DNA of 64,000 bases from Photobacterium gaetbulicola Gung47 (GCA_000940995.1 CP005974.1:3100001-3164000), one strand, 5' to 3'; positions 7,957-16,824 are shown, counted from the stretch's first letter. A program made the numbers and translations. Notes: generated by a model not told the origin, from the letters alone.

Positions 7957-9661
7957 GCTTGATCTCGCCAAATAACTCGCGCAGCAGCTTGCCACTCTCT
8001 CCGGCCGGGGTCTTGATTTCGACCACGGTGGCCCCCTCAGTAGCCAAGCCCTGTTCAATCGCGAGTTTGGCTTCAGCAAGTGTGCCAGGGCTGGCATACG
8101 CTAGCCCAAACATCCCCGCGGCATGCTCAAAGCTCAGTCCGTGGGGCATACGGTACAAACTGTCCTTCTGCGCATCCGGTACCGGCAGCAAGTCAAAGAT
8201 AGCCCCGCCATCATTGTTGGTGACCACCACCACCACCGGCTGATTGACTGCCTTCAACAAGGCCAGCGAGTTGAGATCGTACAGCAGAGAGGTATCGCCC
8301 AATACACACAGCATTGGCTGCTGATTGGCACGCTGCACCCCGGCAGCAGTGGCAATCAAACCATCAATGCCTGAAGCGCCGCGGTTGGCAAACGTCGCGG
8401 CTGGCGGCATGCGGCCACACATATCCAGCAGGCGGACAATCAGGCTATTGCCCAAAAACAATGTCGTGTCCCGCTCGACCCAATCCATCATATGGGCAGC
8501 CAGACTGACTTCGTTAAGGACGGTGTATTTATCTCGGGCGGAGGCCAAACACTGGCTGGAGGCGGCTTTAAGGCAATCCGCCCAGCCACGATAGGTGGCA
8601 TCGGAGGATCCGGTATGCTCAATAAGCTGCTCGGCAAAGCGAGGTACATTGGCCTGAATGCGCACGGTCGCGGCAAAGCTCGGGTCAAGCGCAACCGCCA
8701 GTGGGTCCACCAGCCAGTAATGCGACCATTGTTTGGCACCGATCAGTTGCCCCAAGCGTTTGGAAACCAGACGGCCACCAAACTGAATAATAGCGTCCGC
8801 CTGCAGTAACTGCTGGCGACATTCATCGTTTTGCAACCAGACATCAAAACCAGCCCAGTCACTGCTCCCACCAGCCTGCGGATCGGCCAACAACGGCCAG
8901 CCCAAGGCTTTAGCCAATGTATTGATAGCGGCAAACTCATTCGGTGCAACCCGGCCGGCAATCACGATCCCTTTGGTGCCCTGCAGCTGTTGCCAGTGCT
9001 CAAGATCGACCGCGGCACCATTGCGCTCAGCATCAATGTACTGGGTAAAACGGGCCTGGCCAGACTGCCAGTGTTCGACCGGCTGCAGGTAGGCAGAGAA
9101 ATCCCCCTCTTCGCCGTATAACGGCTCGGGATAGTGGCAGTTGAAATGTACAGCCCCACCGCGCTGTGCCTGCTGGTACATTGCCTTATCAACGGTTGAT
9201 AGCAGCCAGGCAGGGCTGATCTCTTGGGTCGGCGAAGGGATATCTTCAAACGCGGTCACATGGGAGGAAAAAATACCCTGCTGGCGGATAGCCTGATTCG
9301 CCCCGCAGTCAATCAGCTCCACCGGGCGGTCGGAGGTCAGCAAGACCAGCTTTTCACCAGTCAGCCCACTTTCGGCGACTGAAGGCAACAAGTTGGCCAC
9401 CGCGGTACCGGAAGTGACGACGACCGCCACCGGCTCGGCCGTTGCCTTGGCAAGGCCAAGGGCCAGAAAGCCAAGTCCGCGTTCGTCAAAATGGGTATGG
9501 ATCGCCAGCTGGCCATTTTTTGCCGCCGCCAGGGTCAGCGGCGTCGAGCGGGAGCCGGGAGCAATACAGATATGCTTCACGCCGTGGCGCACCAGCTCTT
9601 CGAGCATCAGCCCTGCCCACAACTGGTTCAAGGCCGCTCTTGTCGAAACCCCATTACTCAT
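7940..9661 (-). CDS. menD: SEPHCHC synthase (thiamine-diphosphate enzyme)
   Basis: A 573-residue ThDP-dependent enzyme that condenses isochorismate with 2-oxoglutarate. Visible landmarks are CIAPGSRSTPLTLAA at the N-terminal active site, the glutamate-containing TSGTAVANLLPSVAE, and the ThDP/Mg motif with GDTSLLYDLNSL and TNNDGGAIFDLLP. The ATG at 9661 shares ATGA with the menF stop and is a more likely start than the in-frame ATG six codons upstream. Confidence 0.94.
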   Translation of the reverse strand: MSNGVSTRAALNQLWAGLMLEELVRHGVKHICIAPGSRSTPLTLAAAKNGQLAIHTHFDERGLGFLALGLAKATAEPVAVVVTSGTAVANLLPSVAESGLTGEKLVLLTSDRPVELIDCGANQAIRQQGIFSSHVTAFEDIPSPTQEISPAWLLSTVDKAMYQQAQRGGAVHFNCHYPEPLYGEEGDFSAYLQPVEHWQSGQARFTQYIDAERNGAAVDLEHWQQLQGTKGIVIAGRVAPNEFAAINTLAKALGWPLLADPQAGGSSDWAGFDVWLQNDECRQQLLQADAIIQFGGRLVSKRLGQLIGAKQWSHYWLVDPLAVALDPSFAATVRIQANVPRFAEQLIEHTGSSDATYRGWADCLKAASSQCLASARDKYTVLNEVSLAAHMMDWVERDTTLFLGNSLIVRLLDMCGRMPPAATFANRGASGIDGLIATAAGVQRANQQPMLCVLGDTSLLYDLNSLALLKAVNQPVVVVVTNNDGGAIFDLLPVPDAQKDSLYRMPHGLSFEHAAGMFGLAYASPGTLAEAKLAIEQGLATEGATVVEIKTPAGESGKLLRELFGEIKHATLL

Positions 9662-10974
9662 GCCGTCTGGCGCTCCCATTCAGGTTCATCGCTGGCCAGC
9701 AAACTGCACAGGGTCGATGTTTTACGATCCAGCTCTTTCCACTCACTGTCGGCTGTCGAACCGGGCACTATGCCGGCCCCGGCAAACAGGTGCAGCTCAT
9801 CGCCCATGATCAAGGCACTGCGGATTGCGACACAGAATTCGCTGCGGCGTGCCCCGAGAAAACCGACGGCGCCACTGTACCAGCCACGGGCAAAAGGTTC
9901 ATTCTCGCTGATGAAGTCCAACGCCTTGTCCCTCGGCAGCCCGGCAATGGCCGCAGTGGGCTGCAGGCTATCGAGTAGCTCAGAGTTTTCAACCCCGTCA
10001 TTAAGCTGAGCATCTATTCCTCGCTTGAGATGCTGCACCTTGCGCAGGCGGATCAGCTCGGGAGTCTGGGCCACGTTCATACTGATGCAGCGCGGCACCA
10101 AGCGATCGACGATATCATCTACTACCAAGCGGTTCTCGTAACGGTTCTTGTTGTCATCGAGCAGCCATTCTGCCAGGCGGTCATCTTCGGCCATGTCGGC
10201 ACCACGGCCAATGGTTCCCGCCAGTGCCTCGGTTTGCAGATCTTGCTCTTGGCGCAAGAACAGACGCTCCGGGGTGGAACCGACAAAGCAATGCTTGGCA
10301 TCAAGCGCCATCATAAAATGGAAACTGTGGTGGTTGCTCCCCCGACTTGCCTTGAGCAGTTGGGCCGGGGAAACCGGTGTGTCGAGAGTCAGGGTGGTCT
10401 TGCGCGCCAGCACCACCTTTTCGAACATTTTCTGGGAAATCGCCTCTAGGGCGTTGCCTATCATCTGTGACCAGCCCGAGAAGTCAGGGCTGTAGGTGCG
10501 CCCCAGGATTTTGCTCGTGATCTGCGGGACAACCGCGGTATCCAGCGTCAGCTGGGCCAATGCATCGATGACTTTGTCTCGGCTTTGCTCAGACAGGTTC
10601 ACCGCCATCTGCCAGCTGCCGTCGACACGGAATATCTCCAATACCGGCAGGAAGAAGAAAGAAGGCATGCAGCGCCTGTTGCGCTGGGTACGGCCGTCAA
10701 ATGAACGTCCCCCCCAGATACGCTGCTCATCGGCCAAGATTTTCTCGGCAGCTTTGGGATCAGTGAACGTTTTTATTTGCCCAAGCGCCACCACTTCCTC
10801 ACGGCAATCACGCGACTGCCAGTAGAATTTGGGAAACAGGGGTTGGGATTCCATCCAATCAATCAGATCGGTATTGGCCGGAAGATCCAGCTTTACCGTC
10901 AATCGTTGAGTTATTGGCGTGGATTGTCGAATTTTTTCAAGTAGTAACTCAACGGCTTTTTGTAACGCGGTCAA
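9658..10974 (-). CDS. menF: Isochorismate synthase, TTG start
   Basis: A 438-residue chorismate-binding enzyme that makes isochorismate from chorismate, the first step of menaquinone synthesis. The C-terminal half carries VLARKTTL, STPERLF, EALAGTIGRG, KNRYENRLVVDDI and the PTAAIAGLPRD signature. The start codon is TTG at 10974, chosen because GAGG sits five bases before it and no in-frame ATG fits. It is the first gene of the men operon, and its promoter must lie in the 544-base gap before alaA. Confidence 0.93.
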   Translation of the reverse strand: MTALQKAVELLLEKIRQSTPITQRLTVKLDLPANTDLIDWMESQPLFPKFYWQSRDCREEVVALGQIKTFTDPKAAEKILADEQRIWGGRSFDGRTQRNRRCMPSFFFLPVLEIFRVDGSWQMAVNLSEQSRDKVIDALAQLTLDTAVVPQITSKILGRTYSPDFSGWSQMIGNALEAISQKMFEKVVLARKTTLTLDTPVSPAQLLKASRGSNHHSFHFMMALDAKHCFVGSTPERLFLRQEQDLQTEALAGTIGRGADMAEDDRLAEWLLDDNKNRYENRLVVDDIVDRLVPRCISMNVAQTPELIRLRKVQHLKRGIDAQLNDGVENSELLDSLQPTAAIAGLPRDKALDFISENEPFARGWYSGAVGFLGARRSEFCVAIRSALIMGDELHLFAGAGIVPGSTADSEWKELDRKTSTLCSLLASDEPEWERQTA

Positions 10975-11518
10975 GGTAACCTCACTCAGCTCTCAAGCAC
11001 CAAATTGGCTCATCCTTGGCTGATGGTAAATGGCTAATCAATTAGCATCTTTCGCCCTATATGTGGCCCCCCAGCAAGTCATGCAGCTGTAAGCAATAGA
11101 CCACATACCGAATCAAGGCATTCTACCCTAGAACTCGCATTCTGACTAATAAAGTAATGACTCAATATAAGTCTTCATATCTCATCACAAACGACAATTG
11201 CCGCACTTTCCCCTACAACGGATGACGAATGAGGCCCCGCGAGATAATATTTTGCCGCCAGTTTCGACAAATCCGGTTTATTTACCGTCATATTTTGCTG
11301 AAATCTCCAGCAAATCCCTTCATTGTAATATTTTATTCTACCGAGGGAGGAAAATAGCCCCTGTTTTGCCCTGTAGCCAGTGAATCCCACCGCATATCAT
11401 AGAATTTAATTATACAAACCACTATTTTACGCTACTTATTCCTGCAGGGTGTTTATTTTTTAAGGATTTATAGTGTAATTTGTTGTCATTAACGGCTTGA
11501 AACAGGATACCACCAATA
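10975..11518 (+). other. Divergent intergenic region, menF / alaA
   Basis: This 544-base gap is AT-rich towards alaA and must carry the promoters of both men operon and alaA. I see no RNA gene, no known riboswitch and no credible ORF in it; a 71-codon minus-strand frame lacks a ribosome site. Confidence 0.6.
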
Positions 11519-12733
11519 ATGCAAAACATCGGGATGTCATCAAAACTCAATAATGTCTGTTACGACATTCGAGGTCCCGTTCTGAAACATGCCAAGCGCA
11601 TGGAAGAGGAAGGGCACAAGATTCTCAAACTCAATATCGGCAACCCTGCTCCGTTCGGTTTTGATGCCCCTGATGAAATTTTGGTGGATGTGATCCGTAA
11701 CCTGCCGACTTCTCAGGGTTACTGTGACTCCAAGGGCATTTACTCGGCCCGAAAAGCGGTCGTCCAGCATTACCAGAAACGCGGCATGCTCGACCTGGAC
11801 GTGGAAGATGTCTACATCGGCAACGGTGTCTCCGAGCTGATCGTAATGGCGATGCAGGCACTGCTCAATAACAACGACGAAATGTTGGTGCCAGCCCCTG
11901 ACTACCCGCTGTGGACAGCAGCCGTATCCCTGTCCGGCGGTAAGGCAGTGCACTATACCTGTGACGAGCAAGCCGACTGGTATCCGGATTTAGACGATAT
12001 CCGCAGCAAAATTACGCCGAACACCCGCGGGATTGTGCTGATCAACCCGAACAACCCAACCGGTGCGGTTTACAGCCGTGACTTCCTGCTGGAAGTGGTG
12101 GAAATCGCCCGCCAGCACAAGCTAATTATTTTCGCCGACGAGATCTACGACAAGATCCTCTACGAAGGTGCGCAACATACCTCGATTGCCCCACTGGCCG
12201 AAGACGTCTTCTGCGTTACCTTCAACGGCCTGTCAAAGTCCTACCGGGTTTGTGGCTTCCGTGCCGGCTGGATGGTGCTTTCTGGCCCTAAGCACCTGGC
12301 GAAGAGTTATATCGAAGGATTGGAGATGCTCTCGTCGATGCGCCTGTGCGCCAACGTGCCGATGCAACATGCTATCCAGACGGCGCTGGGTGGCTACCAG
12401 AGTATCAATGAGCTGATCCTGCCGGGTGGCCGTTTGCTGGAGCAACGCGACCGGGCCTATGACTTATTGACCTCTATCCCGGGCGTATCCTGCGTCAAAC
12501 CGAAAGGCGCGCTTTACCTGTTCCCGAAACTGGATCAGAAAAAATTCAACATCATTGATGACCAGCGCTTCGCACTGGACTTCCTCCAGCAGGAAAAAGT
12601 CTTGGTGGTACACGGCACCGGGTTTAACTGGAAGCAACCGGACCACTTCCGTATCGTCACCCTGCCGCGGGTTGATGACTTGGAAATGGCGATAGGCCGC
12701 TTGGAGCGATTCCTCCATAACTACCGCCAGTAA
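11519..12733 (+). CDS. alaA: Glutamate-pyruvate aminotransferase AlaA
   Basis: A 404-residue class I/II PLP aminotransferase closely matching E. coli AlaA (YfbQ), which makes alanine from pyruvate and glutamate. Landmarks are LNIGNPAPFGFDAPDE, YIGNGVSELI, PDYPLWTAAV, NPNNPTGAV, FADEIYDKILY and the PLP-lysine region NGLSKSYRVCGFRAGW. The first ATG has a GGAT sequence ten bases upstream; a second ATG five codons in is too close to any ribosome site. Followed by a strong terminator. Confidence 0.95.
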   Translation: MQNIGMSSKLNNVCYDIRGPVLKHAKRMEEEGHKILKLNIGNPAPFGFDAPDEILVDVIRNLPTSQGYCDSKGIYSARKAVVQHYQKRGMLDLDVEDVYIGNGVSELIVMAMQALLNNNDEMLVPAPDYPLWTAAVSLSGGKAVHYTCDEQADWYPDLDDIRSKITPNTRGIVLINPNNPTGAVYSRDFLLEVVEIARQHKLIIFADEIYDKILYEGAQHTSIAPLAEDVFCVTFNGLSKSYRVCGFRAGWMVLSGPKHLAKSYIEGLEMLSSMRLCANVPMQHAIQTALGGYQSINELILPGGRLLEQRDRAYDLLTSIPGVSCVKPKGALYLFPKLDQKKFNIIDDQRFALDFLQQEKVLVVHGTGFNWKQPDHFRIVTLPRVDDLEMAIGRLERFLHNYRQ

Positions 12734-12754
12734 CTTGGCTATTCAATAAATGAT

Positions 12755-12790
12755 AAGGGCAGGATGCTAAAACCAACATCCTGCCCTTTT
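12755..12790 (+). terminator. Terminator of alaA
   Basis: AAGGGCAGGATG (12755-12766) pairs with CATCCTGCCCTT (12777-12788), a perfect 12-base-pair stem followed by T residues. Confidence 0.92.
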
Positions 12791-12830
12791 ACTTAACAAA
12801 TAACAGATTTTGGCGTTCTTTTACCTATAG

Positions 12831-12900
12831 CCCAGAGCCATTAGCCGCTCTTGCCACTTTTCCTCTGGCCGCTCTTGCCCCTAGCCTCTAGCCTGCTTCC
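12831..12900 (-). repeat. Degenerate heptad GG-repeat array
   Basis: Read on the minus strand, this stretch is a run of mostly 7-base units starting with GG: GGCTAGA, GGCTAGG, GGCAAGA, GGCCAGA, GGAAAAG, GGCAAGA, GGCTAAT, GGCTCTG, GGCTATA, with occasional one- or two-base insertions. It belongs to the same family as the arrays near 15.0, 48.4, 52.3, 52.8 and 53.2 kb. It lies between the alaA terminator and yfbR. Confidence 0.65.
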
Positions 12901-12991
12901 CAACATTTTCTCGTTTGCTTAGCGGTAAATTCTGTTACCTTTAAAAGGTGATTGATTTTGTTACCTGTTCTGTCCGTCAAGAAGTACCGCT

Positions 12992-13576
12992 ATGAAACAA
13001 AGCCATTTTTTTGCTCACCTTGCCCGAATGAAACTGATCCAGCGCTGGCCCTTGATGCGCAGTGTCGAGACCGAAAATATCTCGGAGCATAGTCTCCAGG
13101 TCGCTTTCGTTGCCCATGCCCTCGCCTTAATCAAAAACCGTAAGTTCGGCGGCAACACCAACCCCGAACGCATTGCGCTGCTTGCGATGTTTCACGACTG
13201 CAGTGAAGTGCTAACGGGGGATATGCCGACCCCTATCAAATACTACAACCCGGCAATCGCCGAGGAGTACAAGAAAATCGAACTCGCTGCCGAACAAAAA
13301 CTGTTGTCGATGCTTCCCGAGGAGTTCCATGCTGATTACGCTCCGCTTCTCGACAGTCACAAGATAGACAAAGAAGACTATGCCATCGTCAAACAGGCCG
13401 ACAGCCTGTGTGCCTACCTCAAGTGCCTGGAAGAGCTCAATGCCGGTAACCACGAGTTCACCTCGGCCAAAAACAACCTTGAGCAGACCCTGCACCAGCG
13501 CTCTACTCCGGAAATGCAGTACTTCCTCGCGACCTTCGTCGACAGTTTCAACCTAACCCTAGATGAGATCAGCTAA
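12992..13576 (+). CDS. yfbR: 5'-deoxynucleotidase YfbR
   Basis: A 194-residue HD-domain phosphohydrolase that dephosphorylates deoxyribonucleoside 5'-monophosphates. The metal-binding residues are in SEHSLQVAFVAH (first His), AMFHDCSEVLTGDMPTPIKY (HD pair) and the later DSLCAYLK aspartate. Its length matches the E. coli enzyme. The stop codon overlaps the dgt start by one base (TAATG), so the two nucleotide-hydrolysing enzymes are co-translated. Confidence 0.93.
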   Translation: MKQSHFFAHLARMKLIQRWPLMRSVETENISEHSLQVAFVAHALALIKNRKFGGNTNPERIALLAMFHDCSEVLTGDMPTPIKYYNPAIAEEYKKIELAAEQKLLSMLPEEFHADYAPLLDSHKIDKEDYAIVKQADSLCAYLKCLEELNAGNHEFTSAKNNLEQTLHQRSTPEMQYFLATFVDSFNLTLDEIS

Positions 13577-14952
13577 TGGCCGATATCGCCCTCCCCCCAC
13601 AGTTCAACCAGCAGTGGGAAGCCCGCAAAAGCAATGAGCAGAAGATGCGGCGCAACGATCATCGCTCGGCCTACCAACGCGACCGAGCCAGGATCCTCCA
13701 CTCTGCGGCATTTCGTCGGCTGCAGGCCAAAACCCAAGTCCACGGTGCCGGGCACCATGACTTTTACCGTACCCGCCTAACCCACTCGCTGGAAGCTTCG
13801 CAGATTGGTACCGGGATTGTGGCCCAGCTAAAAATCAAGCAGCCCGAGTTCCGTGAACTCCTGCCTTCGAACAGCCTGATGGAAAGCCTGTGCCTGGCCC
13901 ACGATATCGGCCATCCCCCTTTCGGCCACGGCGGCGAAGTTGCGCTGAACTACATGATGCGCGAGCACGGCGGGTTCGAGGGCAATGCCCAGACTTTCAG
14001 GATCGTCACCTTACTCGAGCCCTATACCGAACAGTTCGGCATGAACCTGTCGCGCCGTACCTTGCTCGGTCTGCTCAAATACCCGGCATTTATCAGCCAT
14101 ACCCGCGCCACAGAGCTGCCAGCCGATGTCCACCACTTCCGCCACCTCAAGGCCAAGGACTGGTACCCGGCCAAAGGCATTTACAATGACGACCACCCGA
14201 CCTTCGACTGGGTATTGGCCCCGCTGTCCGAGCATGACCGCCAGCTGTTTGGCCAAATGCGCCATGCCCGCACCAAGCCAAGCGAGCACCTAAAAACCCG
14301 GTTCAAGTCCCTGGATTGCTCCATCATGGAGCTGGCCGATGATATTGCCTACGGTGTCCATGATCTGGAAGATGCGATTGTGATGGGGATTGTTACCCGC
14401 GAGCAGTGGCAGGAAGCCGTGGCCAGCAAGCTGGCAGATTGTGGCGAACCTTGGCTGGAAGAACGTATCGGTCAACTCAGCGGCCAGCTATTTGGCACCC
14501 ACCATCAGCGCAAAGACGCAATCGGGGCCATGGTCAATGCCCTGCTAACCTCCATCCATATTGCCCCGACCATCCAAAATGGCATCGACAGCTTCGAGGA
14601 GCCGTTATTGCAGTGGAATGCCTATTTGTCTGAGCCGATGGAGCAGGTACTGGAGGTGCTCAAACAGTTCGTCAGTCTGTATGTGGTGCACAAACCGGAC
14701 ATCCAATTGCTGGAGTACAAGGGCCAGCAGCTGGTGATGGAACTGTTCGAAGCCTTTGCGTCGGACCCCGAACGCTTGCTGCCGGAAAATACCCGCGAGC
14801 GCTGGCGCCACAGCAGTGACCAAGGAGAGAATGCCCATCGCATCATCGCCGATTATATTTCCGGCATGACCGACGGCTTTGCCCAGCGGCTCTACAGCAC
14901 CCTGTTCCACCCGACCACGGCCAGTGGCATCGGGTTTCAGGGGGGGGACTAA
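13576..14952 (+). CDS. dgt: dGTPase-like dNTP triphosphohydrolase
   Basis: A 458-residue HD-domain enzyme that releases triphosphate from dNTPs. The motifs are the RILHSAAFRRLQAKTQV N-terminal signature, THSLEASQIGTG, LAHDIGHPPFGHGGE (HD pair) and MELADDIAYGVHDLEDA. It sits in an operon with yfbR, so the pair could take dNTPs and dNMPs down to nucleosides. Housekeeping relatives exist in all Vibrio; some dGTPases are also antiphage factors, but nothing here indicates that. A G-run (seven G at 14941-14947) lies just before the stop. Confidence 0.9.
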   Translation: MADIALPPQFNQQWEARKSNEQKMRRNDHRSAYQRDRARILHSAAFRRLQAKTQVHGAGHHDFYRTRLTHSLEASQIGTGIVAQLKIKQPEFRELLPSNSLMESLCLAHDIGHPPFGHGGEVALNYMMREHGGFEGNAQTFRIVTLLEPYTEQFGMNLSRRTLLGLLKYPAFISHTRATELPADVHHFRHLKAKDWYPAKGIYNDDHPTFDWVLAPLSEHDRQLFGQMRHARTKPSEHLKTRFKSLDCSIMELADDIAYGVHDLEDAIVMGIVTREQWQEAVASKLADCGEPWLEERIGQLSGQLFGTHHQRKDAIGAMVNALLTSIHIAPTIQNGIDSFEEPLLQWNAYLSEPMEQVLEVLKQFVSLYVVHKPDIQLLEYKGQQLVMELFEAFASDPERLLPENTRERWRHSSDQGENAHRIIADYISGMTDGFAQRLYSTLFHPTTASGIGFQGGD

Positions 14953-14957
14953 GACTC

Positions 14958-15013
14958 AGGCGAGAGGCGAGAGGCGAGAGGCAAGAGGCAAGAGGCAAGA
15001 GGCAAGAGGCGAG
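14958..15013 (+). repeat. Eight-unit heptad array AGGCRAG
   Basis: Eight contiguous 7-base units begin five bases after the dgt stop: three AGGCGAG, four AGGCAAG, one AGGCGAG. The near-perfect units suggest recent slippage expansion. It is transcribed as part of the dgt 3' end. Confidence 0.93.
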
Positions 15014-15053
15014 AAAAATTGTGTAAAGGCTTAACCTAATCAAGCTCTTGGCT

Positions 15054-15100
15054 ATACGCTCTTCCCCCTAGCCTATTAGCCGCTTTTGCCTATGGCCAAG
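15054..15100 (-). repeat. Degenerate heptad arm facing the array at 14958
   Basis: On the minus strand it reads GGCCATA, GGCAAAAGC, GGCTAATA, GGCTAGG, GGGAAGAGC, i.e. the same GG-phased repeat in inverted orientation to the array at 14958-15013. It closely resembles 48503-48554. It lies immediately after the stop of the convergent DTW gene. Confidence 0.65.
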
Positions 15101-15721
15101 CTACTCGCCATAATTCCTCTCAAACACCCCTTCGGGCATTTGCTGGATCTGGAACTCGATCATCTGGTTGAATGCCTCGATCAGCGGAGCGAAGTTATCC
15201 CCCTCGCCCTCGAGGGCGGTGAGGGCAAGGTAGCCGGCCTCCACCGTCGAGACCCCCGCTGATTTTGGCGACTTACGGATCCGGTAGTTGCCCTGCTCGA
15301 CATTGTCGAGGGCAACAGTCGGCAACTGCTGCAAGTTTGCTGACAACTGCCACATCTTGTAGGCTTTCTTCCAGGTGCCATCGAGCAGGATCAGAGTACG
15401 TTTCGTATCGACAGCTTGTTCATTACCGATATCAACCAGGCTTGATATCGGCAGAGCCCCCTCGCCCGGGTAGACCACCCAGGCCTGGCGATCCGGCTCG
15501 GCAAGCAACTGATTGATTTCACAATGTTCTGAAAAGTCTTCCCCGACCCAGAGTCTGGCATTGGGTAACGAGAGAGTCAGGATCCTTGCGGTACCAATTG
15601 CCCGCTTTACTTCTGACGGATGTTGTAAAATCCACAATTCAGTTTTAGCATCAAGCTGTTGGATCCACTGGCAGATACATGCCTTGGTGGCTTTTCCGCA
15701 CCGTTCACAATATCGACTCAT
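15101..15721 (-). CDS. tapT: DTW-domain tRNA-uridine aminocarboxypropyltransferase
   Basis: A 206-residue DTW-domain protein related to E. coli TapT (YfiP), which puts the acp3U modification at position 47 of tRNAs using S-adenosylmethionine. It has the N-terminal Cys cluster YCERCGKATKACICQW and the DGTW core motif in LLDGTWKKAYKMW. The open frame runs 67 codons further upstream through the divergent rhombosortase gene; the start at 15721 puts the Cys motif at the N-terminus. The start codon is only ten bases from that of the divergent neighbour. The exact tRNA target is inferred from family membership. Confidence 0.85.
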   Translation of the reverse strand: MSRYCERCGKATKACICQWIQQLDAKTELWILQHPSEVKRAIGTARILTLSLPNARLWVGEDFSEHCEINQLLAEPDRQAWVVYPGEGALPISSLVDIGNEQAVDTKRTLILLDGTWKKAYKMWQLSANLQQLPTVALDNVEQGNYRIRKSPKSAGVSTVEAGYLALTALEGEGDNFAPLIEAFNQMIEFQIQQMPEGVFERNYGE

Positions 15722-15731
15722 CGAGGTAGCC

Positions 15732-16292
15732 TTGTCTATTCGCATCTTTGTATTCATTCTCATCGGTATCATGGCTCTCGCCCAGCTCCCCGCCGCCCAA
15801 CCGCTGCTGGCCTGGCAGCGTGCAGCCATCGAGCAAGGAGAGGTTTGGCGGCTTATCAGCGGCAACCTGACCCATACCAATTGGCCACACATGATAATGA
15901 ACAGTCTCGGCTTGGCAATCATTACCTTTATTTTTCGCCGCTACCTCAGTGTCGAACGGCTTGCTTTGCTGATCCTCGCCGTCGCCGGTTTCATTGGCGT
16001 CACCCTGTGGCTGAGTCCTATGGCATGGTATGCGGGGCTCTCAGGCGTCCTTCACGGACTGTTCGCCTGGGGAGCAGTACAGGACATCAAAGCGAAGGAC
16101 AAACTCGGTTGGGTATTGCTGGTGGGCGTCAGTGCCAAAGTGATAGCGGAGCAGATTTCCGGCGGCTCAGCCAGTTCGGCAGAGCTCATCGGAGCCAGAG
16201 TCGCCGTAGAAGCTCACCTAGCCGGTGTGTTGGGTGGCCTGCTCTTTGTTGCGGTAGAACATCTGAAAAAGTGGATTGCAATTGATAATTAG
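15732..16292 (+). CDS. rrtA: Rhombosortase, TTG start
   Basis: A 186-residue rhomboid-family intramembrane serine protease of the short rhombosortase type, which cleaves proteins bearing GlyGly-CTERM tails in Vibrio and relatives. The catalytic Ser is in YAGLSGVLHGLFAWG (GxSG) and the His in EAHLAGVLGG; six hydrophobic helices are visible. The TTG at 15732 is chosen because GAGG lies five bases upstream and because it keeps the first membrane helix; an ATG at 15771 would cut into it. No GlyGly-CTERM substrate is obvious in the window. Confidence 0.85.
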   Translation: MSIRIFVFILIGIMALAQLPAAQPLLAWQRAAIEQGEVWRLISGNLTHTNWPHMIMNSLGLAIITFIFRRYLSVERLALLILAVAGFIGVTLWLSPMAWYAGLSGVLHGLFAWGAVQDIKAKDKLGWVLLVGVSAKVIAEQISGGSASSAELIGARVAVEAHLAGVLGGLLFVAVEHLKKWIAIDN

Positions 16293-16337
16293 TTGCAACC
16301 TCGCTTTACCTTCAGCACACGCTGAAAACCGACAAAT

Positions 16338-16367
16338 AAAGGAGAACAACTAACCTCTCTCCTTTTT
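16338..16367 (+). terminator. Terminator of the rhombosortase gene
   Basis: AAAGGAGA (16338-16345) pairs with TCTCCTTT (16358-16365) and ends in a T-run on the plus strand. Confidence 0.8.
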
Positions 16368-16392
16368 GTAACTTACAACTGTTCAGGTACCG

Positions 16393-16689
16393 TTATTGAA
16401 GCTTGATCCGCTCGCGATTTTTCTCAACGGTGGATGTACCTATCCCCTTCACCTTGATCAAGTCTTCCGCCGACTCAAAAGGCCCATTCAGCTGGCGGTA
16501 TTCAATAATGCTGGCGGCTTTATCCGGCCCGATACCCACCAATAACTTATCCAGCTCTTCGGCATTGGCATCATTGATATTGACGGTAATTTCGATGCCT
16601 TCATGGCTATCACCCGTGGCAGAGGCCGGGGCTGCCATCCCAAAAGCCAACCCCACGACTAGGGGCAGAGAGACAAGGACTCGCTTCAT
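16393..16689 (-). CDS. comEA: Competence protein ComEA, helix-hairpin-helix DNA binder
   Basis: A 98-residue exported protein: signal peptide (MKRVLVSLPLVVGLAFGMAA), a short linker, and a C-terminal helix-hairpin-helix pair (VNINDANAEELDKLLVGIG and DLIKVKGIGTSTVEKN). In V. cholerae the orthologue next to ppiD is the periplasmic ComEA ratchet that pulls transforming DNA through the outer membrane. The position next to ppiD supports orthology. An AGGAGAAAT-type ribosome site precedes the ATG. Natural transformation ability of this strain is an inference. Confidence 0.9.
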   Translation of the reverse strand: MKRVLVSLPLVVGLAFGMAAPASATGDSHEGIEITVNINDANAEELDKLLVGIGPDKAASIIEYRQLNGPFESAEDLIKVKGIGTSTVEKNRERIKLQ

Positions 16690-16770
16690 TACATTTCTCC
16701 TTTCTTAACAAGAATGAATAGAGTGATGAAGCAATTTGTTGCTGTATACAAGAAAGCCCTTTTACGGCTT

Positions 16771-16804
16771 AAAAAAACGACGGGCCGCACAATGGCGGCC
16801 CGTC
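16771..16804 (-). terminator. Strong terminator of ppiD
   Basis: On the minus strand GACGGGCCGC pairs with GCGGCCCGTC around a six-base loop and is followed by seven T. It separates ppiD from comEA, so comEA needs its own promoter in the roughly 80 bases beyond. Confidence 0.95.
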
Positions 16805-16824
16805 TAGCAACGTATTAGTTACAT

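Noticed and set aside
11175..11390. 71-codon minus-strand frame between menF and alaA
   Set aside because: No ribosome site, no recognisable family, and it lies in a region that must hold two promoters.
13576..14952. Dgt as an antiphage defence gene
   Set aside because: It has the length and neighbour (yfbR) of the housekeeping enzyme, with no defence island around it.
12831..15100. Repeat arrays considered as CRISPR
   Set aside because: Units are 7 bases with no spacers, and there are no cas genes.
15513..15731. Long N-terminal extension of the rhombosortase frame
   Set aside because: It runs antisense through the start of the DTW gene; the TTG at 15732 has a ribosome site and the right first helix.
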